Positions 1 to 11,861 of a stretch of 64,000 nt of DNA are shown one piece after another; the stretch's first letter is position 1, and the number at the start of each line of letters is the position of its first letter. Origin of the DNA: Cervus elaphus (Eukaryota > Chordata > Mammalia > Artiodactyla > Cervidae); assembly GCF_910594005.1 (NCBI RefSeq), contig NC_057834.1, positions 106,047,650 to 106,111,649 of the forward strand, in the 5' to 3' direction. The position numbers and the translations under genes are program-made. Under the pieces are notes generated by a model that had not been told where the DNA came from, made no database searches, and saw only the letters and a list, made by a program, of their open reading frames with translations.

Positions 1-189
1 CTTATAGATGACCATTTTTCTCACTGTGTCCTCAAATTGTCTTTCCTCTATACATATGCATTCCTGGGGTTCAGAATGATTCAAGTGCATTACATTTATT
101 ATGCACTCTATATTATTATTATATCAACTGTACCTCAGATTATCAGACATTAGATCCTGGAGGTCAGGAACCCCTGGTTTAAAGCATCT

Positions 190-385
190 TGGAACCAAAC
201 TTCTGTCATTTTTGCCAGTGTGTGATCTTGGGTAAGTTACTTAGCCTGTATGTTATCTCTAAAACGGAGATAATGAAATACTTATCTCAAAGAACTCCAT
301 GAGGTAATCTATTTAAACATATAGAACACTGTCTGGTGCACAGAAAACTTCATAAAGGGTTGGAAATTGTTATTGTTATTGGCAG
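190..385 (+). repeat. MIR SINE fossil
   Basis: The order of words seen here is that of a mammalian-wide interspersed repeat: a 'gtgtgatcttgggtaagtta' core, a pyrimidine-rich stretch, 'aaaacggagataatgaaata', then a tail close to 'cactgtctggtgcacagaaa'. It is strongly diverged, as expected for an element inactive since early mammals. Boundaries are approximate. Confidence 0.7.
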
Positions 386-2431
386 TTAAACGACTGGATG
401 ATGGTTAGTTGAATGAAAGGATGAATGGGTGAATGCAATTTCAGCTGACATTTGGCAGTAAGTTGCCAAGTTAGTATCACTAATCAAGTTTGAGGCTTTT
501 TTTCTTTTTCGTTTTAAATATATGTTAGACATTTAAGATACCTTTTAAACATGGTTCATTTTTTGCTTTACTATCAAATTTGTCAACAGTGATAATGTGG
601 GCTCTGTCAGAATCAATATTCTGGCATGAATTTTTAAGAGGGAATGGGCTAAGATACAGTTTTTGCATAGTGTCTCTGACAGCATCTGGGAATATACTCA
701 CATCAGAAAATTCCCTTTTATCATATGCTGACTTTTCATTTTTCAAAAACTGTCTTTCCCTCCAGTGCTGGCACACAGTAAGGCACTCAATATTTGTTGA
801 ATGAGTGAATGAACGGCATAGGGCAAACAATTTGATGAATTATCATTGTTCATCAAGTTCACTGCTAGAAGAATACTGGAAAATTGCAACTGGAAAATAA
901 CTGGAGACTGTAAATTCTTTATGGTGAGATTCTTAATGTTGTTTTCAGCTCTCTTCTTGTCTTACATTATAAGACAAACTCCTTTTGTGATGTAGTAGAA
1001 AGTTGGACCCTAAACAAACTCCTTTTGGATGCATGAGGTATGGAAGTCATTCAGGTTCTATAAACTCCAGTATCTCATCAGTAAAACAAGCGTAATTATA
1101 TTCGTCTACAGTGCCATGTGGATTAAATGATATAGTAACTATGAAATACTTATGCATTGTGGTGCCTGTAAAGGTTTTAATCTCCTTTCCTCTGGTCAGT
1201 CATCAGCCAAATGGAGACATATTTTTCAGGTTTTCATTGTCACAAGGAAATGGAGATGATTAATGGACACTGTCATTATAAGCAACTTGATGGGAAATGC
1301 TCTTTACTATTTTTCTGGATGTATTCAGTAAAAAAAAAAAAATCAAGTTACAAAATGTCAGCTTTATGATGGAAAATTTATGCTAAGTTCAGAAAGCATT
1401 TTCCAAAGTAGTAGAACTATGGACAAATAGTTGAAATTTTAGCCCTCAACTAGTTCTATAGGCCAAAGCGTATCTGCAAACTTGATTAAACCTTGAGACC
1501 TGCAACTCAAAACAAATTGTTGGAAGATCATTATAGCTATAGACATTTCAACCAATCTTCTAGGGTAAGAAGTAAAAATGGAATTCATTGAATTTGAAAT
1601 TAAATTTACATTTTGACCTATTTCTTCTTTAATTCTTAACAAAAACAAAAGACTGCCATTTAGTTAGATAGTTGTGCATTTATCAGTTTATGATGGCTTT
1701 GTTGTATATTAGAGAGAAAACACCTGTTTGGAAGGATAGAAATGGGTCCTATTCTTTAGACTATTATGATTAGCCGTACACCTTTGTCAAGTTACAACAT
1801 CCACCTAATGCCCAGCTTGAATCCAGGACAGCCTCTCTCCTCAAAGCTGGGAGATTTTGTATAACAAATACCCATCCTCACTAATATATTCCAGAAGAAA
1901 CAAATGCTATGAAAGAAGTGGTAATTTTAACAGCAAATATTTTGGCTCCTTTGATAATAAAGATCAAGGAAAGAACTATATTAGTTAACTATTAATCTGA
2001 TTCTAAATTATGTTGTTGAATTCTTTTTTCTTTAAAAAAAATTTTTTTGAGGCAGTGTGGTGAAATGGGAAACTAGAAATCAGAAGACACATTTCCTTGC
2101 TAGACTCAGGTTTATAATTTCCTGAATATGTTTCTTTGTGCAAGTCATTTAAGATCTGGCTTTTTTAAAATAAATGAGAATAAATTTTCAGTCCTAGTTA
2201 ATATGTCATTTGTGATAATCCAATTTAATTGAACTTAAATTCTTGTGTGCTGCTTCTGGGTTCCTTTCTGTGTTTCTTATCTTACATTCAACAAATTGTT
2301 CTTGAACATCTACCATTTCTAGATGCTGTACTGGGGTCTAGCCTACTATCTTAGAAGCTACTCTTCTCGTGGGGGATAATGCATGAAATTTATTGAGGTG
2401 TTCAATACTATGCTAGGCATATGACCATATT
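386..2431. other. Unassigned AT-rich background
   Basis: No coding region, RNA gene or young repeat is recognisable. A second degraded MIR-like stretch probably lies near 1030-1180 ('catcagtaaaacaagcgtaa' followed by 'gtggattaaatgatatagta'), and another near 2050-2190. There is an A-run near 1330. Short open frames here lack codon bias, splice context or family resemblance. Confidence 0.5.
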
Positions 2432-2651
2432 GTGCTGTGTGTGCTGTGCTTAGTCGTTCAGTCATGTCCAACTCTTTGCAGCCCCATGGACTGCAGCCCA
2501 CAAGGCTCCTCTGTCCATGGGATTTTCTGGGCAAGAATTATGGAGTGGTTTGATAAGCCCTCCTCCAGAGAATCTTCCCAACTTAGGGGTTGAACCCAGG
2601 TCTCCTGCATTGCAGGTGGATTCTTTACCGTCTGAGTCACCAGGGAAATTG
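2432..2651 (-). mobile_element. Bov-tA type tRNA-derived SINE
   Basis: Read on the minus strand this is the ruminant SINE: a tRNA-like head with 'gactcagacggtaaagaatc', the middle word for 'cttgcccagaaaatcccatgg', and the BovB-like tail. The insertion is bracketed by a 10-bp direct repeat, tgaccatatt, at 2422-2431 and 2652-2661, which fixes both ends. The head resembles a tRNA but is not a tRNA gene. Confidence 0.9.
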
Positions 2652-2661
2652 TGACCATATT

Positions 2662-3842
2662 ACTAGATGAAAACCAAAGAGGGGATGATTAACTCTGCCT
2701 GGGGTAGTGATAAAGTCACCTAAAGTCTCAGAGAGGGAGTGAGTGACACATGAGTTCAGCCTTGAAGCATAAACAGGGTTTCTTTAGGTAGAGAAGGGAT
2801 TAGCAAAACAGAGTAGTAAATGGAAATACTTGGCCAAATGTGAAACTATGATAAATTTCTGCTACTATTTGTAACACCCCTATAGTGTACTGCTGCAGAT
2901 GTTGCAAATGGCAGTGACTGTAAGTCTGTCTTAATCAATCAATTGATCAGAAACACAAAGGAGAAAAGCCAACTCATGTGGCCCTTCTTTTTTCTTTTAA
3001 GCGCTTCATGCGTGATCACTATTTTGGAATTGGTTGCACGAATTGCTTCACCTCTGTTGTACCAATTAGTCACACCACTGCTTCCTTAATGTTCCGAAGT
3101 ACCTACTATATGTATATATGTATAGTCTATATTCATAGGCTCTGTGCTAAGTGCTTTGCATCTTTTTACTTATCCAGTGATAGGTAATGGCCCAGTGATA
3201 GAGATATTGCTATCAAAATAACAGAAATAAAATTGGATACCATGTATGGATTGATGTGACTTGTCTGGTGTCACAGAATTTGTCAGTGGTGGTATTCTAA
3301 AACTAATGTGTCTTGAGTCCAGTGCTCATGTAGCTTTTCATATGATGGTTCTCTGAAAGATTAGGTATATGGGACTGTGGCCCAAGATCTTGAGGATATT
3401 TAAGCCCACATATTTTTATTATAAGTAAATATTGCAGTGCCTGGCATATATTAGATACCTCTTTGGTATCTTATTGTTCTACAGTGATACGTATATTCTC
3501 TCAGAGTAGTCCCATTCACAGAAGTGAGACCCTATGACCGTATCTGTGATGTATGATCATGTCCCTCTGCTCAAAGCTGGCAGGTTTAGGAGTGGGCTTC
3601 TTATATAAACTGGGCCAGTAATGGTTTTCCTCCCTTTTAATGTATTTTATTCTGTTTATTTGAATTGGATATGGGAAAGAGGTAGCCTCTGGTGGTGAAA
3701 GCCACAACATATGTTGCCTGGAATTTGCCAGAGACCATTTGTCTCAAACTGGAGATAAAGTTACTGTTTACATCCTTGTTTGTTTAATAACAGCTTTGTT
3801 GAGATATAATTCACATATCATATATTTCACATTTTAAACCAC
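2662..3842. other. Unassigned background before BovB
   Basis: No gene is visible. The stretch near 3090-3180 has the 'tacctactatatg...ctctgtgctaagtgctttgc' pattern of an old MIR/L2-class fossil. The last 70 bases ('gttgagatataattcacata') look like a common old interspersed repeat into which the BovB element inserted. Confidence 0.4.
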
Positions 3843-4070
3843 ATGCCCAAGGGCAGGGGCAGCGGCCAAGAGGAGCAACCCCACCTCCAAGGAGCAGCTG
3901 CTGAGGGGCGCAGGAGGGCTGAGAGGATCTACTCCACGTTCAAGGTCAAGAGGGGTGGCCATGAGAAGATAACCCTTGTCCAAGGTAAGGAGCAGCGGCT
4001 GCACTTTGCTGGAGCAACCGTGAAGAGATACCCTATGTCCGAGGTAAGAGAAACCCAAGTAAGGTGGTAG
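3843..4070 (+). other. Short open frame at the BovB 5' end
   Basis: A 75-codon ATG-initiated frame opens at the very start of the element and encodes a basic, Arg/Gly/Gln-rich peptide with no recognisable domain. Some RTE-clade elements carry a small, poorly conserved ORF1 at this position, so this could be its remnant. It may equally be a chance frame in GC-rich sequence, and an overlapping frame of similar length exists on the other strand. No function is claimed. Confidence 0.25.
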
Positions 4071-4497
4071 GTGTTACAAGAGGGCATCAGAGGGGAGACA
4101 CACTAAAACCATAATCACAGAAAACTAGTCAATCTGATCACATGGGCCACAGCCTTGTCTATCTCAATGAAACTAAGCCATGCCGTGTGGGGCCACCCAT
4201 GATGGTAGGGTCATGGTGGAGAGGTCTGACAGAATGTGGTCCACTGGAGAAGGGAAAGGCAAACCACTTCAGTATTCTTGCCTTGAGAACCCCATGAACA
4301 GTATGAAAAGGCAAAATGATAGGGTACTGAAAGAGGAACTCCCCAGGTTGGTAAGTGCCAAATATGCTACTGAGATAGGTGGAGAAATAATTCCTGAGTA
4401 TGAAGGGATGGAGCCAAAGCAAAAACAATGCCCACTTGTGGATGTGACTGGTGATAGAAGCAAGGTGTGATGCTGTAAAGAGCAATGTTGCATAGGA

Positions 4498-5210
4498 ACC
4501 TGGAATGTTAGGTCCATGAATCAAGGCAAATTGGAAGTGGTCAAACAGGAGATGGCAAGAGTGGATGTCGACATTCTAGGAATCAGCAAACTAAAATGGA
4601 CTGGAATGGGTGAATTTAACCCAGATGACCATTATATCTACTACTGTGGGCAGGAATCCCTTAGAAGAAATGAGTAGCCATCATGGTCAACAAGAGAGTC
4701 CGAAATGCAGTACTTGGATGCAATCTCAAAAATGACAGAATGATCTCTGTTCGTTTCCAAGGCAAACCACTCAATATCACAGTAATCCAAGCCTATGCCC
4801 CAACCAGTAATGCTGAAGAAGCTGAAGTTGAACGACTCTATGAAGACCTATAGGACCTTTTTAAACTAACACCCCAAAAAAGATGTCCTTTTCATTATAA
4901 GGGACTGGAATGCAAAAGTAGGAAGTCAAGAAACACCTGGAGTAACAGGCAAATTTGGCCTTGGAGTACGGAATGAAATAGGGCAAAGGCTAATAGAGTT
5001 TTGCCAAAAGAACACACTGGTCATAGCAAACACCCTCTTCTAACAACACAAGAGAAGACTCTGCACATGGACATCACCAGATGGTCAACACCAAAATCAG
5101 ATTGATTATATTCTTTGCAGCCAAAGATGGAGAAGGTCTATACAGTCAGCAAAAACAAGACTGGGAGCTGACTGTGACTCAGATCATGAACTCCTTATTG
5201 CCAAATTCAG
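4498..5210 (+). pseudogene. BovB endonuclease domain, broken
   Basis: Translation shows the apurinic/apyrimidinic endonuclease-like domain that nicks target DNA for RTE elements. It has the opening TWNVRSMNQGKLE, then the segment ending in ISKLKWTG, QAYAPTSNAEEAE, and DWNAKVG. The residue at 4588-4590 is Lys (aaa) where the family has its metal-binding catalytic Glu (gaa). A one-base deletion near 4672 puts a TAG at 4675-4677 in the original frame, and further stops and a compensating shift follow around 4850-4890. The domain cannot be translated as one protein. Confidence 0.85.
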
Positions 5211-5217
5211 ACTTAAA

Positions 5218-6928
5218 TTGAAGAGAGTAGGGAAAACCATTAGGCCATTCAGGTATGACCTAAATCAAATCCCTTATAACTATACAGTGGAAGTGAGAAA
5301 TAGACTTAAGGGACTAGATCTGACAGACAGAGAGTCTGATGAACTATGGACAGAGGTTCGTGACATTGTACAAGAGATAGGGATCAAGACCATCCCCATG
5401 GAAAAGAAATGCAAAAAGGCAAAATGGTTGTCTGAGGCGGCCTTACAAATAGCTGTGAAAAGAAGAGAAGTGAAAAGCAAAGGAGAAAAGGAAAGATATT
5501 CCCATTTGAATTCAGAGTTCCAAAGAATAGCCAGGAGAGATAAGAAAGCCTTCCTCAGCGATCAATGCAAAGAAATAGAGGAAAACAACAGAATGAGAAA
5601 GACTAGAGATCACTTCAAGAAAATTAGAGATACCAAGGGAATATTTCATGCAAAGATGGGTTCGATAAAGGACAGAAATGGAATGGACCTAACAGAAACA
5701 GAAGATATTAAGAAGAGGTGGCAAGAATACACAGAAGAACTCTATAAAAAATATCTTCAAGACCCAGATAATCACAATGGTGTGATCACTGACCTAGAGC
5801 CAGACATCCTGGAATGTGAAGTCAAGTGGGCCTTAGAAAGCATCACTACAAACAAAGCTAGTGGATGTGATGGAATTCCAGTTGAGCTATTTCAAATCCT
5901 GAAAGATGATGCTGTGAAAGTGCTGCACTCAAAATGCCAGCAAATTTGGAAACCTCAGCAGTGGCCACAGGACTGGAAAAGGTAAGGTTTCCTTCCAATT
6001 GCTAAGAAAGCCAATCCCAAAGAATGCTCAAACTACCACACAATTGCACTCATCTCACATGCTAGTAAAGTAATGCTCAAAATTCTCCAAGCCAGGCTTC
6101 AGCAATATGTGAACCGAGAACTTCCAGATGTTCAAGCTGGTTTTAGAAAAGGCAGAGGAACCAGAGATCAAATTGCCAATATCCGCTGGATCATCGAAAA
6201 AACAAGAGAGTTCCAGAAAAATATCTATTTCTGCATTATCGACTACGCCAAAGCCTTCAACTGTGTGGATCACAATAAACTGTGGAAAATTCTGAAAGAG
6301 ATAGGAATACCAGACCACGTGACCCACCTCTTGAGAAGCCTGTATGCAGATCAGGAAGCAACAGTTAGAACTGGACATGGAACAACAGACTGGTTCCAAA
6401 TAGGAAAAGGAGTCTGTCAAGGATGTATATTGTCAGCCTGCTTATTTAACTTATATGCAGAGTACATCATGAGAAATGCTGGGCTGGAAGAAGCACAAGC
6501 TGGAATCAAGATTGCTGGGAGAAATATCAATAACCTCAGATATGCAGATGACACCAGCCTTATGGCAGAAAGTGAAGAGGAACTAAAAAGCCTCTTGATG
6601 AAAGTGAAAGAGGAGAGTGAAAAAGTTGGCTTAAAGCTCAACCTTCAGAAAACTAAGATCATGACATCTGGTCCCATCACTTCATGGCAAATAGATGGGG
6701 AAACAGTGGAAGCAGTGTCAGACTTGATTGTTTTTGGGCTCCAAAATCACTGCAGATTGTGATTGCAGTCATGAAATTAAAAGACGCTTACTCCTTGGAA
6801 GGAAAGTTATGACCAATCTCGATAGCATGTTAAAAAGCAGAGACATTACTTTGCCAACAAAGGTCCATCTGGTCAAGGCTATGGTTTTTCCAGTGGTCAT
6901 GTATGGATGTGAGAGTTGGACTGTGTAG
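5218..6928 (+). pseudogene. BovB reverse transcriptase region, nearly intact frame
   Basis: This region encodes the linker, reverse transcriptase and C-terminal part of the BovB protein, which copies element RNA at the nicked target. One frame runs from 5218 to 6762, broken only by a TAA at 5983-5985. Visible motifs in order are NKASGCDGIPVELF, the palm motif A in IIDYAKAFNCVDH, QGCILSACLFN (the usual Pro replaced by Ala), and the catalytic YADD at 6541-6552. After 6728 the reading continues in another frame with the conserved block ending MVFPVVMYGCESW. The catalytic aspartates are preserved, so damage here is lighter than in the endonuclease half. It lies within the 3844-7330 element. Confidence 0.88.
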
Positions 6929-7451
6929 AAAGCTGAGTGCCGAAAAATGGATGTTTTTGAACTGTGGTGTTGGGGAAGACTCTTGAGAGTCCCTTGGACT
7001 GCAAGGAGATCCAACCAGTCCTTCCTAAAGGAGATCAGTCCTGGGTGTTCATTGGAAGGACTGATGCTGAAGCTGAAACTCCAGTACTTTGGCCACCTCA
7101 TGGGAAGAGTTGACTCATTGGAAAAGACCCTGATGCTGGGAGGGATTGGGGGCAGGAGGAGAAGGGGATGACAGAGGATGAGATGGCTGGATGGCATCAC
7201 CGACTCGATGGGCATGAGTTTGAGTAAACTCCGGGATTTGGTGATGGACAGGGAGGCCTGGCGTGCTGTGATTCATGAGGTCACAAAGAGTTGGACACGA
7301 CTGAGCAACTGAACTGAACTGAACTGAATAATTCAGTTCCTAAATGTGAAGCAAAGAAACCACCCTCTCTCTTCTGGTTTCTGCCCCTACAAAAAGGGTC
7401 ATCAAGAAAATCAGTTTCAGGGGAATGAAAAATCATTTCTCTAATGACAGG

Positions 7452-7545
7452 AGAATTCCAGGGATGGGTAGCCTGGTGGGCTGCCGTCTATGGGGTCACA
7501 CAGAGTCGGACACGACTGAAGCGACTTAACAGTAGCAGCAGCAGC
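7452..7545 (+). mobile_element. Short BovB-tailed SINE, 5' truncated
   Basis: The segment contains 'gtagcctggtgggctgccgt', 'gtcggacacgactgaagcga' and an AGC-repeat terminus, typical of one ruminant SINE group. A 9-bp direct repeat aatgacagg brackets it at 7443-7451 and 7546-7554. Only the 3' end is present, as expected from truncated reverse transcription. Confidence 0.8.
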
Positions 7546-7559
7546 AATGACAGGGGTAG

Positions 7560-7770
7560 CATTTCCTAAGTAAGCATCAGTGAAGTTTGAGCATCTCATT
7601 TAACTCCCAGTATCCTCAACAATGCTCTAAGGTAGGTACTAATATTATCCATATTCATGAGTAAGGAAATATAGACAGACTAAATACACTGTCAAGTAGC
7701 AGAGGCAAGTCTTGAACCCAGGTAGTTGGATTTTTCACAGCTTGAATCTATTGGCCCTCAAAAGCATGTA
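7560..7770 (-). repeat. MIR fossil, antisense
   Basis: The order 'ggtaggtactaatattatcc', 'agtaaggaaatatagacaga', 'agaggcaagtcttgaaccca' is the reverse complement of a MIR core. Diverged; ends approximate. Confidence 0.6.
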
Positions 7771-7834
7771 CCCAGAATTTCTGTGGAATTATTACTGAGA
7801 AGCTGTTTAATCCTGGTGAAGTTCCCAGATTATG

Positions 7835-8010
7835 GTGTTAGATATCCATGAACTGTGATTCTAGGTCTGCCATGTACGAACTGTATGTGACCTTGAGCAA
7901 ACTAACCAATCTTGAGACTTCTTACTAGTATCAAGGGATAGATAGGCTTCCTTAGATAGTTAATGGAGTTCAGAATGCTGAGCACTCAATAACTGTAAAC
8001 TATTTTGATT
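7835..8010 (+). repeat. MIR fossil, sense
   Basis: The stretch reads 'gtatgtgaccttgagcaaac' followed by a degraded purine-rich part and 'ctgagcactcaataactgta', the usual MIR order. Confidence 0.6.
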
Positions 8011-8014
8011 ATTT

Positions 8015-8130
8015 CCTTCCCACTAGCTTGTAAGGTTCTCAAGGCCAGATTGTTGGGTCATTACTGGATTGCTCATTCCCCAGTGCCATGGTTGGCAGTT
8101 CAACAGAGGTGGAATGGTTGAAACACTTTT
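8015..8130 (+). repeat. L2 3'-end fossil
   Basis: 'cactagcttgtaaggttctc' then 'tcattccccagtgccatggt' resembles the conserved L2 3' end, 'cactagactgtaagctcctt ... ccagtgcctagcacagtg'. Assigned from memory of the consensus. Confidence 0.45.
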
Positions 8131-9062
8131 GTTTTGCAGGGTATTCACTGGCTATTGAATGTGTGCCTCATACCCCAAAGGGTCTTCTGCATTTGTCTTT
8201 GAGAATAAAGCCACTAGGATGTTGAAGTTATAGGGCCCTTCAGGCAAAAATAGACCCTTTGCATAAATAGTTGAGGTTATTTTCCCTCCAGGAAGCCTTA
8301 CACACTGACACAAAGTTCTTCTAGGCCAGATTTCATGAAATGCGATGTGCTGGTTGGCAGCAGAGTCTTATCCAGACAAAAATGTACTAGGCCTCTAGGC
8401 CGTGTATTCATTCAACAATCATTCATGGAATAAATGCTGTGTGCCCAGCTCTATTGCTCATATCTAGTGATGACATTAGGCTAAATGAAATCAAAGGACA
8501 TCAGTTCTCTCTCAACAAGCCTATAATCTAAGTTAAATAGAAGCAAATGTTTGTTATCTTTTTGCTTCTGTACCTGGGCCAAGCAGTCAGTAGAATAAAG
8601 CTCCTTAGCAGCAGACTCTCAGGTTTGTTCACTGTCATTTCTAGGGTGTGGTCATAAAAGGTATTCACTATATACTTGTCAAATTAAGGAATTAGATATA
8701 ATTGGCACCAAGGGTGAAATCTGTTAGAAGTCTGACTCTAGGGGAGTTGTAATTCTGATCTAGGAATCATCAGCTTAGCCAAGGAAAACAGGTCTTACCA
8801 TCCAGACTTATAATCAATAAACCCTGCCAATGAAGACTTTTACAAAATTAATTTAAGAAGGGCAGATCCCATTTCCCTCTCTACATGCTCCTATGAATGT
8901 ATCTATTATATATTTCAGGTGGTGTATGCTATCACCCTTACTTCATGATTATTACTAATAGAAAAATAAAATAGAACTAACAAAAGTGTTCCAACATGTG
9001 ACAAACATAAAAGTTATACATTAACAGTTGAGTACAGATAATCTGGCACCCATAGTCATTAA
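8131..9062. other. Unassigned background
   Basis: No gene is recognised. Around 8400-8560 lies a diverged block of the 'attcaacaatcattcatgga' type, an ancient MIR/L2-class fossil. The remainder shows no repeat, structure or coding signal that I can support. Confidence 0.4.
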
Positions 9063-9266
9063 GGGAATTCCCTGGTGGCTCAGAAGTTAAGAATCTGCCC
9101 ACAGTGCGGGAGACCTGGGTTCAGTCCCTGGATCAGGACGATCTCCTGGAGAAGGAAACAGCAACCCACTCCAGTACTCTTGCCTGGGAAACCCCATAGA
9201 CAGAGGAGTCTGGCAGGCAGTTCATGGGGTTGCGAAGAGTCAGACATGACTGAGCACCAAACACTG
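9063..9266 (+). mobile_element. Bov-tA type SINE
   Basis: Sense copy starting 'gggaattccctggtggctca' with the tRNA-like head, the 'agcaacccactccagtactc' middle and the 'agagtcagacatgactgagc' tail. A 13-bp direct repeat with one mismatch (tagtcattaaggg / tagtcactaaggg) sits at 9053-9065 and 9267-9279. Confidence 0.9.
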
Positions 9267-9489
9267 TAGTCACTAAGGGTCATCTAAGTGGCAGAGATTC
9301 TAGAATCTAGGCTAAGTAGGCAATGATCCACAACTAGACTATTGTAAAGTAGAGTGATTGTGAGAAAGTGGAAAAGAGAAGAGACTTTAGAGTCAGACAG
9401 ACAAGGTTTGCTTCTAAATGTTGCTATGTGGTCTTAAGCAAAATACTGAAATGTTCTAGGCTTTAATTTCCTAAAATGAAATATAATCA

Positions 9490-10058
9490 TATGATCAAGC
9501 AATCCATAAGCAATATACATCTGAGTATATATCCAGAGGAAATGAAATTGATATCTTGAAGAGATATCTGCAATTCCATATTCATTGAAGTATTATTCAC
9601 AATTGGCAAGACATGGAAACAACTTAAGTATTCATCACATGAATGGATAGAGAAAATTATATACATACACATGCTACATATACATGCAAATGCATATAAA
9701 AACACAGGAATATTATTCAGCCATAAAAAGAAGAAAATCTAGCTACTTATGACAGCAGGCACAAATCTGGAAAACTTTAGGCTAAATGTAATAAGTCAGA
9801 CACAGAAAGACAAATACTGCATGATCTCAGTATATGGAATCAAAAAAAAAAAAAAAAATCCCCAGAAGCAAAGAGTGGAATGATCAGGCAATTGGGGATG
9901 TGGGGAACAGGGAGATGTTGATCAAAGGGTATAGACTTTCAATTATATGAATAAGTTCTGGGGGTCTAATGTAAAGCATGGTAACTGTAGTTAATAATAC
10001 TAATACTGTATTTTATACAACAAACATCATTCTCAGGTTAAAAAAAAAAAAAAAAAAA
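9490..10058 (+). mobile_element. L1 LINE, 3' part
   Basis: The sequence follows the end of L1 ORF2 and its 3'UTR: 'gtattattcacaattggcaa', 'aatattattcagccataaaa', 'gacaaatactgcatgatctc', ending in 'ggtaactgtagttaataata' and an 18-base A-run at about 10040-10058. An internal A-run lies near 9841. It is 5' truncated and older than the L1 at 12954. Another L1 begins right at its tail. Confidence 0.8.
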
Positions 10059-10187
10059 CAACTGAAAGCATTTCCTCTTAACATCAGGAATAAGACAGGC
10101 TTTGGAAGTCTTACCCATGACAATCAGAGGGAAAAAGAAAAGGAATCCATACTGGAAAAGAAGAAATAAAACTGCCACTGTAGGTGA

Positions 10188-10285
10188 CATGATACTATAC
10201 ATAGAAATATGTATACTATACTATACATAGTTAGTATACATATATACATACATGTATATATACTATACATATCTATACATAGAAA
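10188..10285. repeat. TATAC/TATA-rich simple expansion inside L1
   Basis: Repeats of 'actatacata', 'tatatacata' and similar words lie between two copies of 'atacatagaaa' (10196-10206 and about 10274-10284), where an uninterrupted L1 has that word once. The pattern suggests microsatellite growth seeded from an L1 codon run. Confidence 0.7.
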
Positions 10286-10691
10286 ATCCTAAAAATGCTA
10301 CCAGAAAACTACTAGAACTCATCAATGAATTTGGTAAAGTAGCAGAATACAAAATTAATATAGGAATCTGTTGTATTCCTATATACTAACAACAAAAGAT
10401 CAGAAACAGAAATTAAAGAAATAATCCCATTTACCATTGCTTCAGAAAGAATAAAATACCTAGAAATAAACCTGTGTAAACAAACAAAAAGCCTGTACTC
10501 AGAAAACTATAAGACACCAATGAAAGAAATCAAAGATGACACAAACAGATGGAAAGACATACTATGTTCTTGGATGGAAAGAATCAATATTGTGAAAATG
10601 ACTATATTACCCAAAGTAATCTACAGAGTCAATGCAATCCCTGTTAAATTACCAATAGCATTTTTCAGAGAACAAAAATTTTGACAATTTG

Positions 10692-10738
10692 TGTATTGTA
10701 GGCAGATTCCTTACCTTCTGAGCTACCGGGGAAGCCTT
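10692..10738 (-). mobile_element. SINE head-only fragment in L1
   Basis: On the minus strand this is the first 45 or so bases of a Bov-tA element: 'gcttccccggtagctcagaa' and 'ggaatctgcctacaatac'. The body and tail are missing. L1 sequence resumes immediately on both sides. Confidence 0.65.
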
Positions 10739-11861
10739 TTCACACATGGAAACATGAGAGACCCCAAATAGCCAAAGCCATCTTGAGAAAGGAAAACAGA
10801 GCTGGAAGGATCAGGCTCCCCAACCTTGGACCATACTTCAAAGTTATAGTAATGAAGAGTGTGGTACTGGCACAAAGCAGAAATATACATCAGTGGAACT
10901 GAATAGAAAGCCCAGAGATAAACCCATGCATATAAAGCCACCTAATCTGTGACAAATATGACAAAGTACAATGGAGAGACAATGTACAATCGAGAAAAGA
11001 CAGACTCTTCAATAAGTGGTCTTGGAAAAACTGGACATCTACATGTAAAAGAATGAAATTAGAACATTCTCTAAAACCATACACAGAGATAAACTCAAAA
11101 TGGATTAAAGACCTAAATTTAAGACCAGATATTCTAAAACTCTTAGAGGAAAACATAGGTAGAATACTCTCTGACACGAAAAATTGCAGCAAAATCTTTT
11201 TTGATACACCTCCTAGAACATTGAAAATAAAAACAATCAAATGAGACCTAATTAAACTTAAAAACTTTTGTACAGAAAAGGAAACCATAAACCAAATGAA
11301 AAGAGAACCCACAGAAGAGGAGAAAATATCTGCAAACGAAGAGACTGACAAGTGGTTAATCCCCCAAATACACAAATTCATGCAGCTCAATTGAAAAAAA
11401 AAAAAAAACCAAGACATGGGCAAAAGATCTAAATAGACATTGTTCCAAAGAAGACATACAGGTGGCCAAGGGGCACATGAAAATGTGCTCAACATCACTA
11501 ATTAAAGAGAAATGTAAATCAAAACCACAATGATATATCATCTCACACTGGTAAGAATGGCTATCATAAAAAAAGTTGGCAAACAATAAATGCTGGAGTG
11601 AGTGTGGAAAAAAAGGGAATATATACTATTGGTGGGGATGTAACTTATTACAACCACTATGGAGAACAGTATGGAGATTCCTTAAGAAATTAAAAATAGA
11701 CTTACCATATTACTCAGCAATCCCACTCCTTGGCATATATACAAAGAAAAATATGTATTCACAGATGTGAAAACAAACTTATGGTTGCCATGGGGAAAGA
11801 TGGAGCATGGGATAAATTGGGAGATTGGGACTGACATACACATGCTACTATTTAAAAAATC

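Larger units (their letters stand above)
3844..7330 (+). mobile_element. BovB LINE (RTE clade), near full length
   Basis: This element has the whole BovB layout: a GC-rich 5' segment, an apurinic-endonuclease-like region, a reverse transcriptase, a C-terminal region and a 3' end that finishes in repeats of 'actga'. Its length of about 3.5 kb is close to a complete BovB copy. The 3' tail is the same sequence that several ruminant SINEs carry, consistent with their use of BovB machinery for mobilisation. BovB is known to have entered ruminants by horizontal transfer from reptiles. No convincing target-site duplication is visible. The element is inactive because of frameshifts and stops, mostly in the endonuclease region. 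Confidence 0.93.

Noticed and set aside
5218..6762. Reverse-transcriptase frame as a possible domesticated host gene or retron
   Set aside because: It lies in order within a complete BovB element with the standard BovB 3' end, and has a nonsense codon.
10890..11498. 202-codon minus-strand frame
   Set aside because: It is the antisense shadow of L1 ORF2. The hydrophobic composition comes from the A-rich coding strand.
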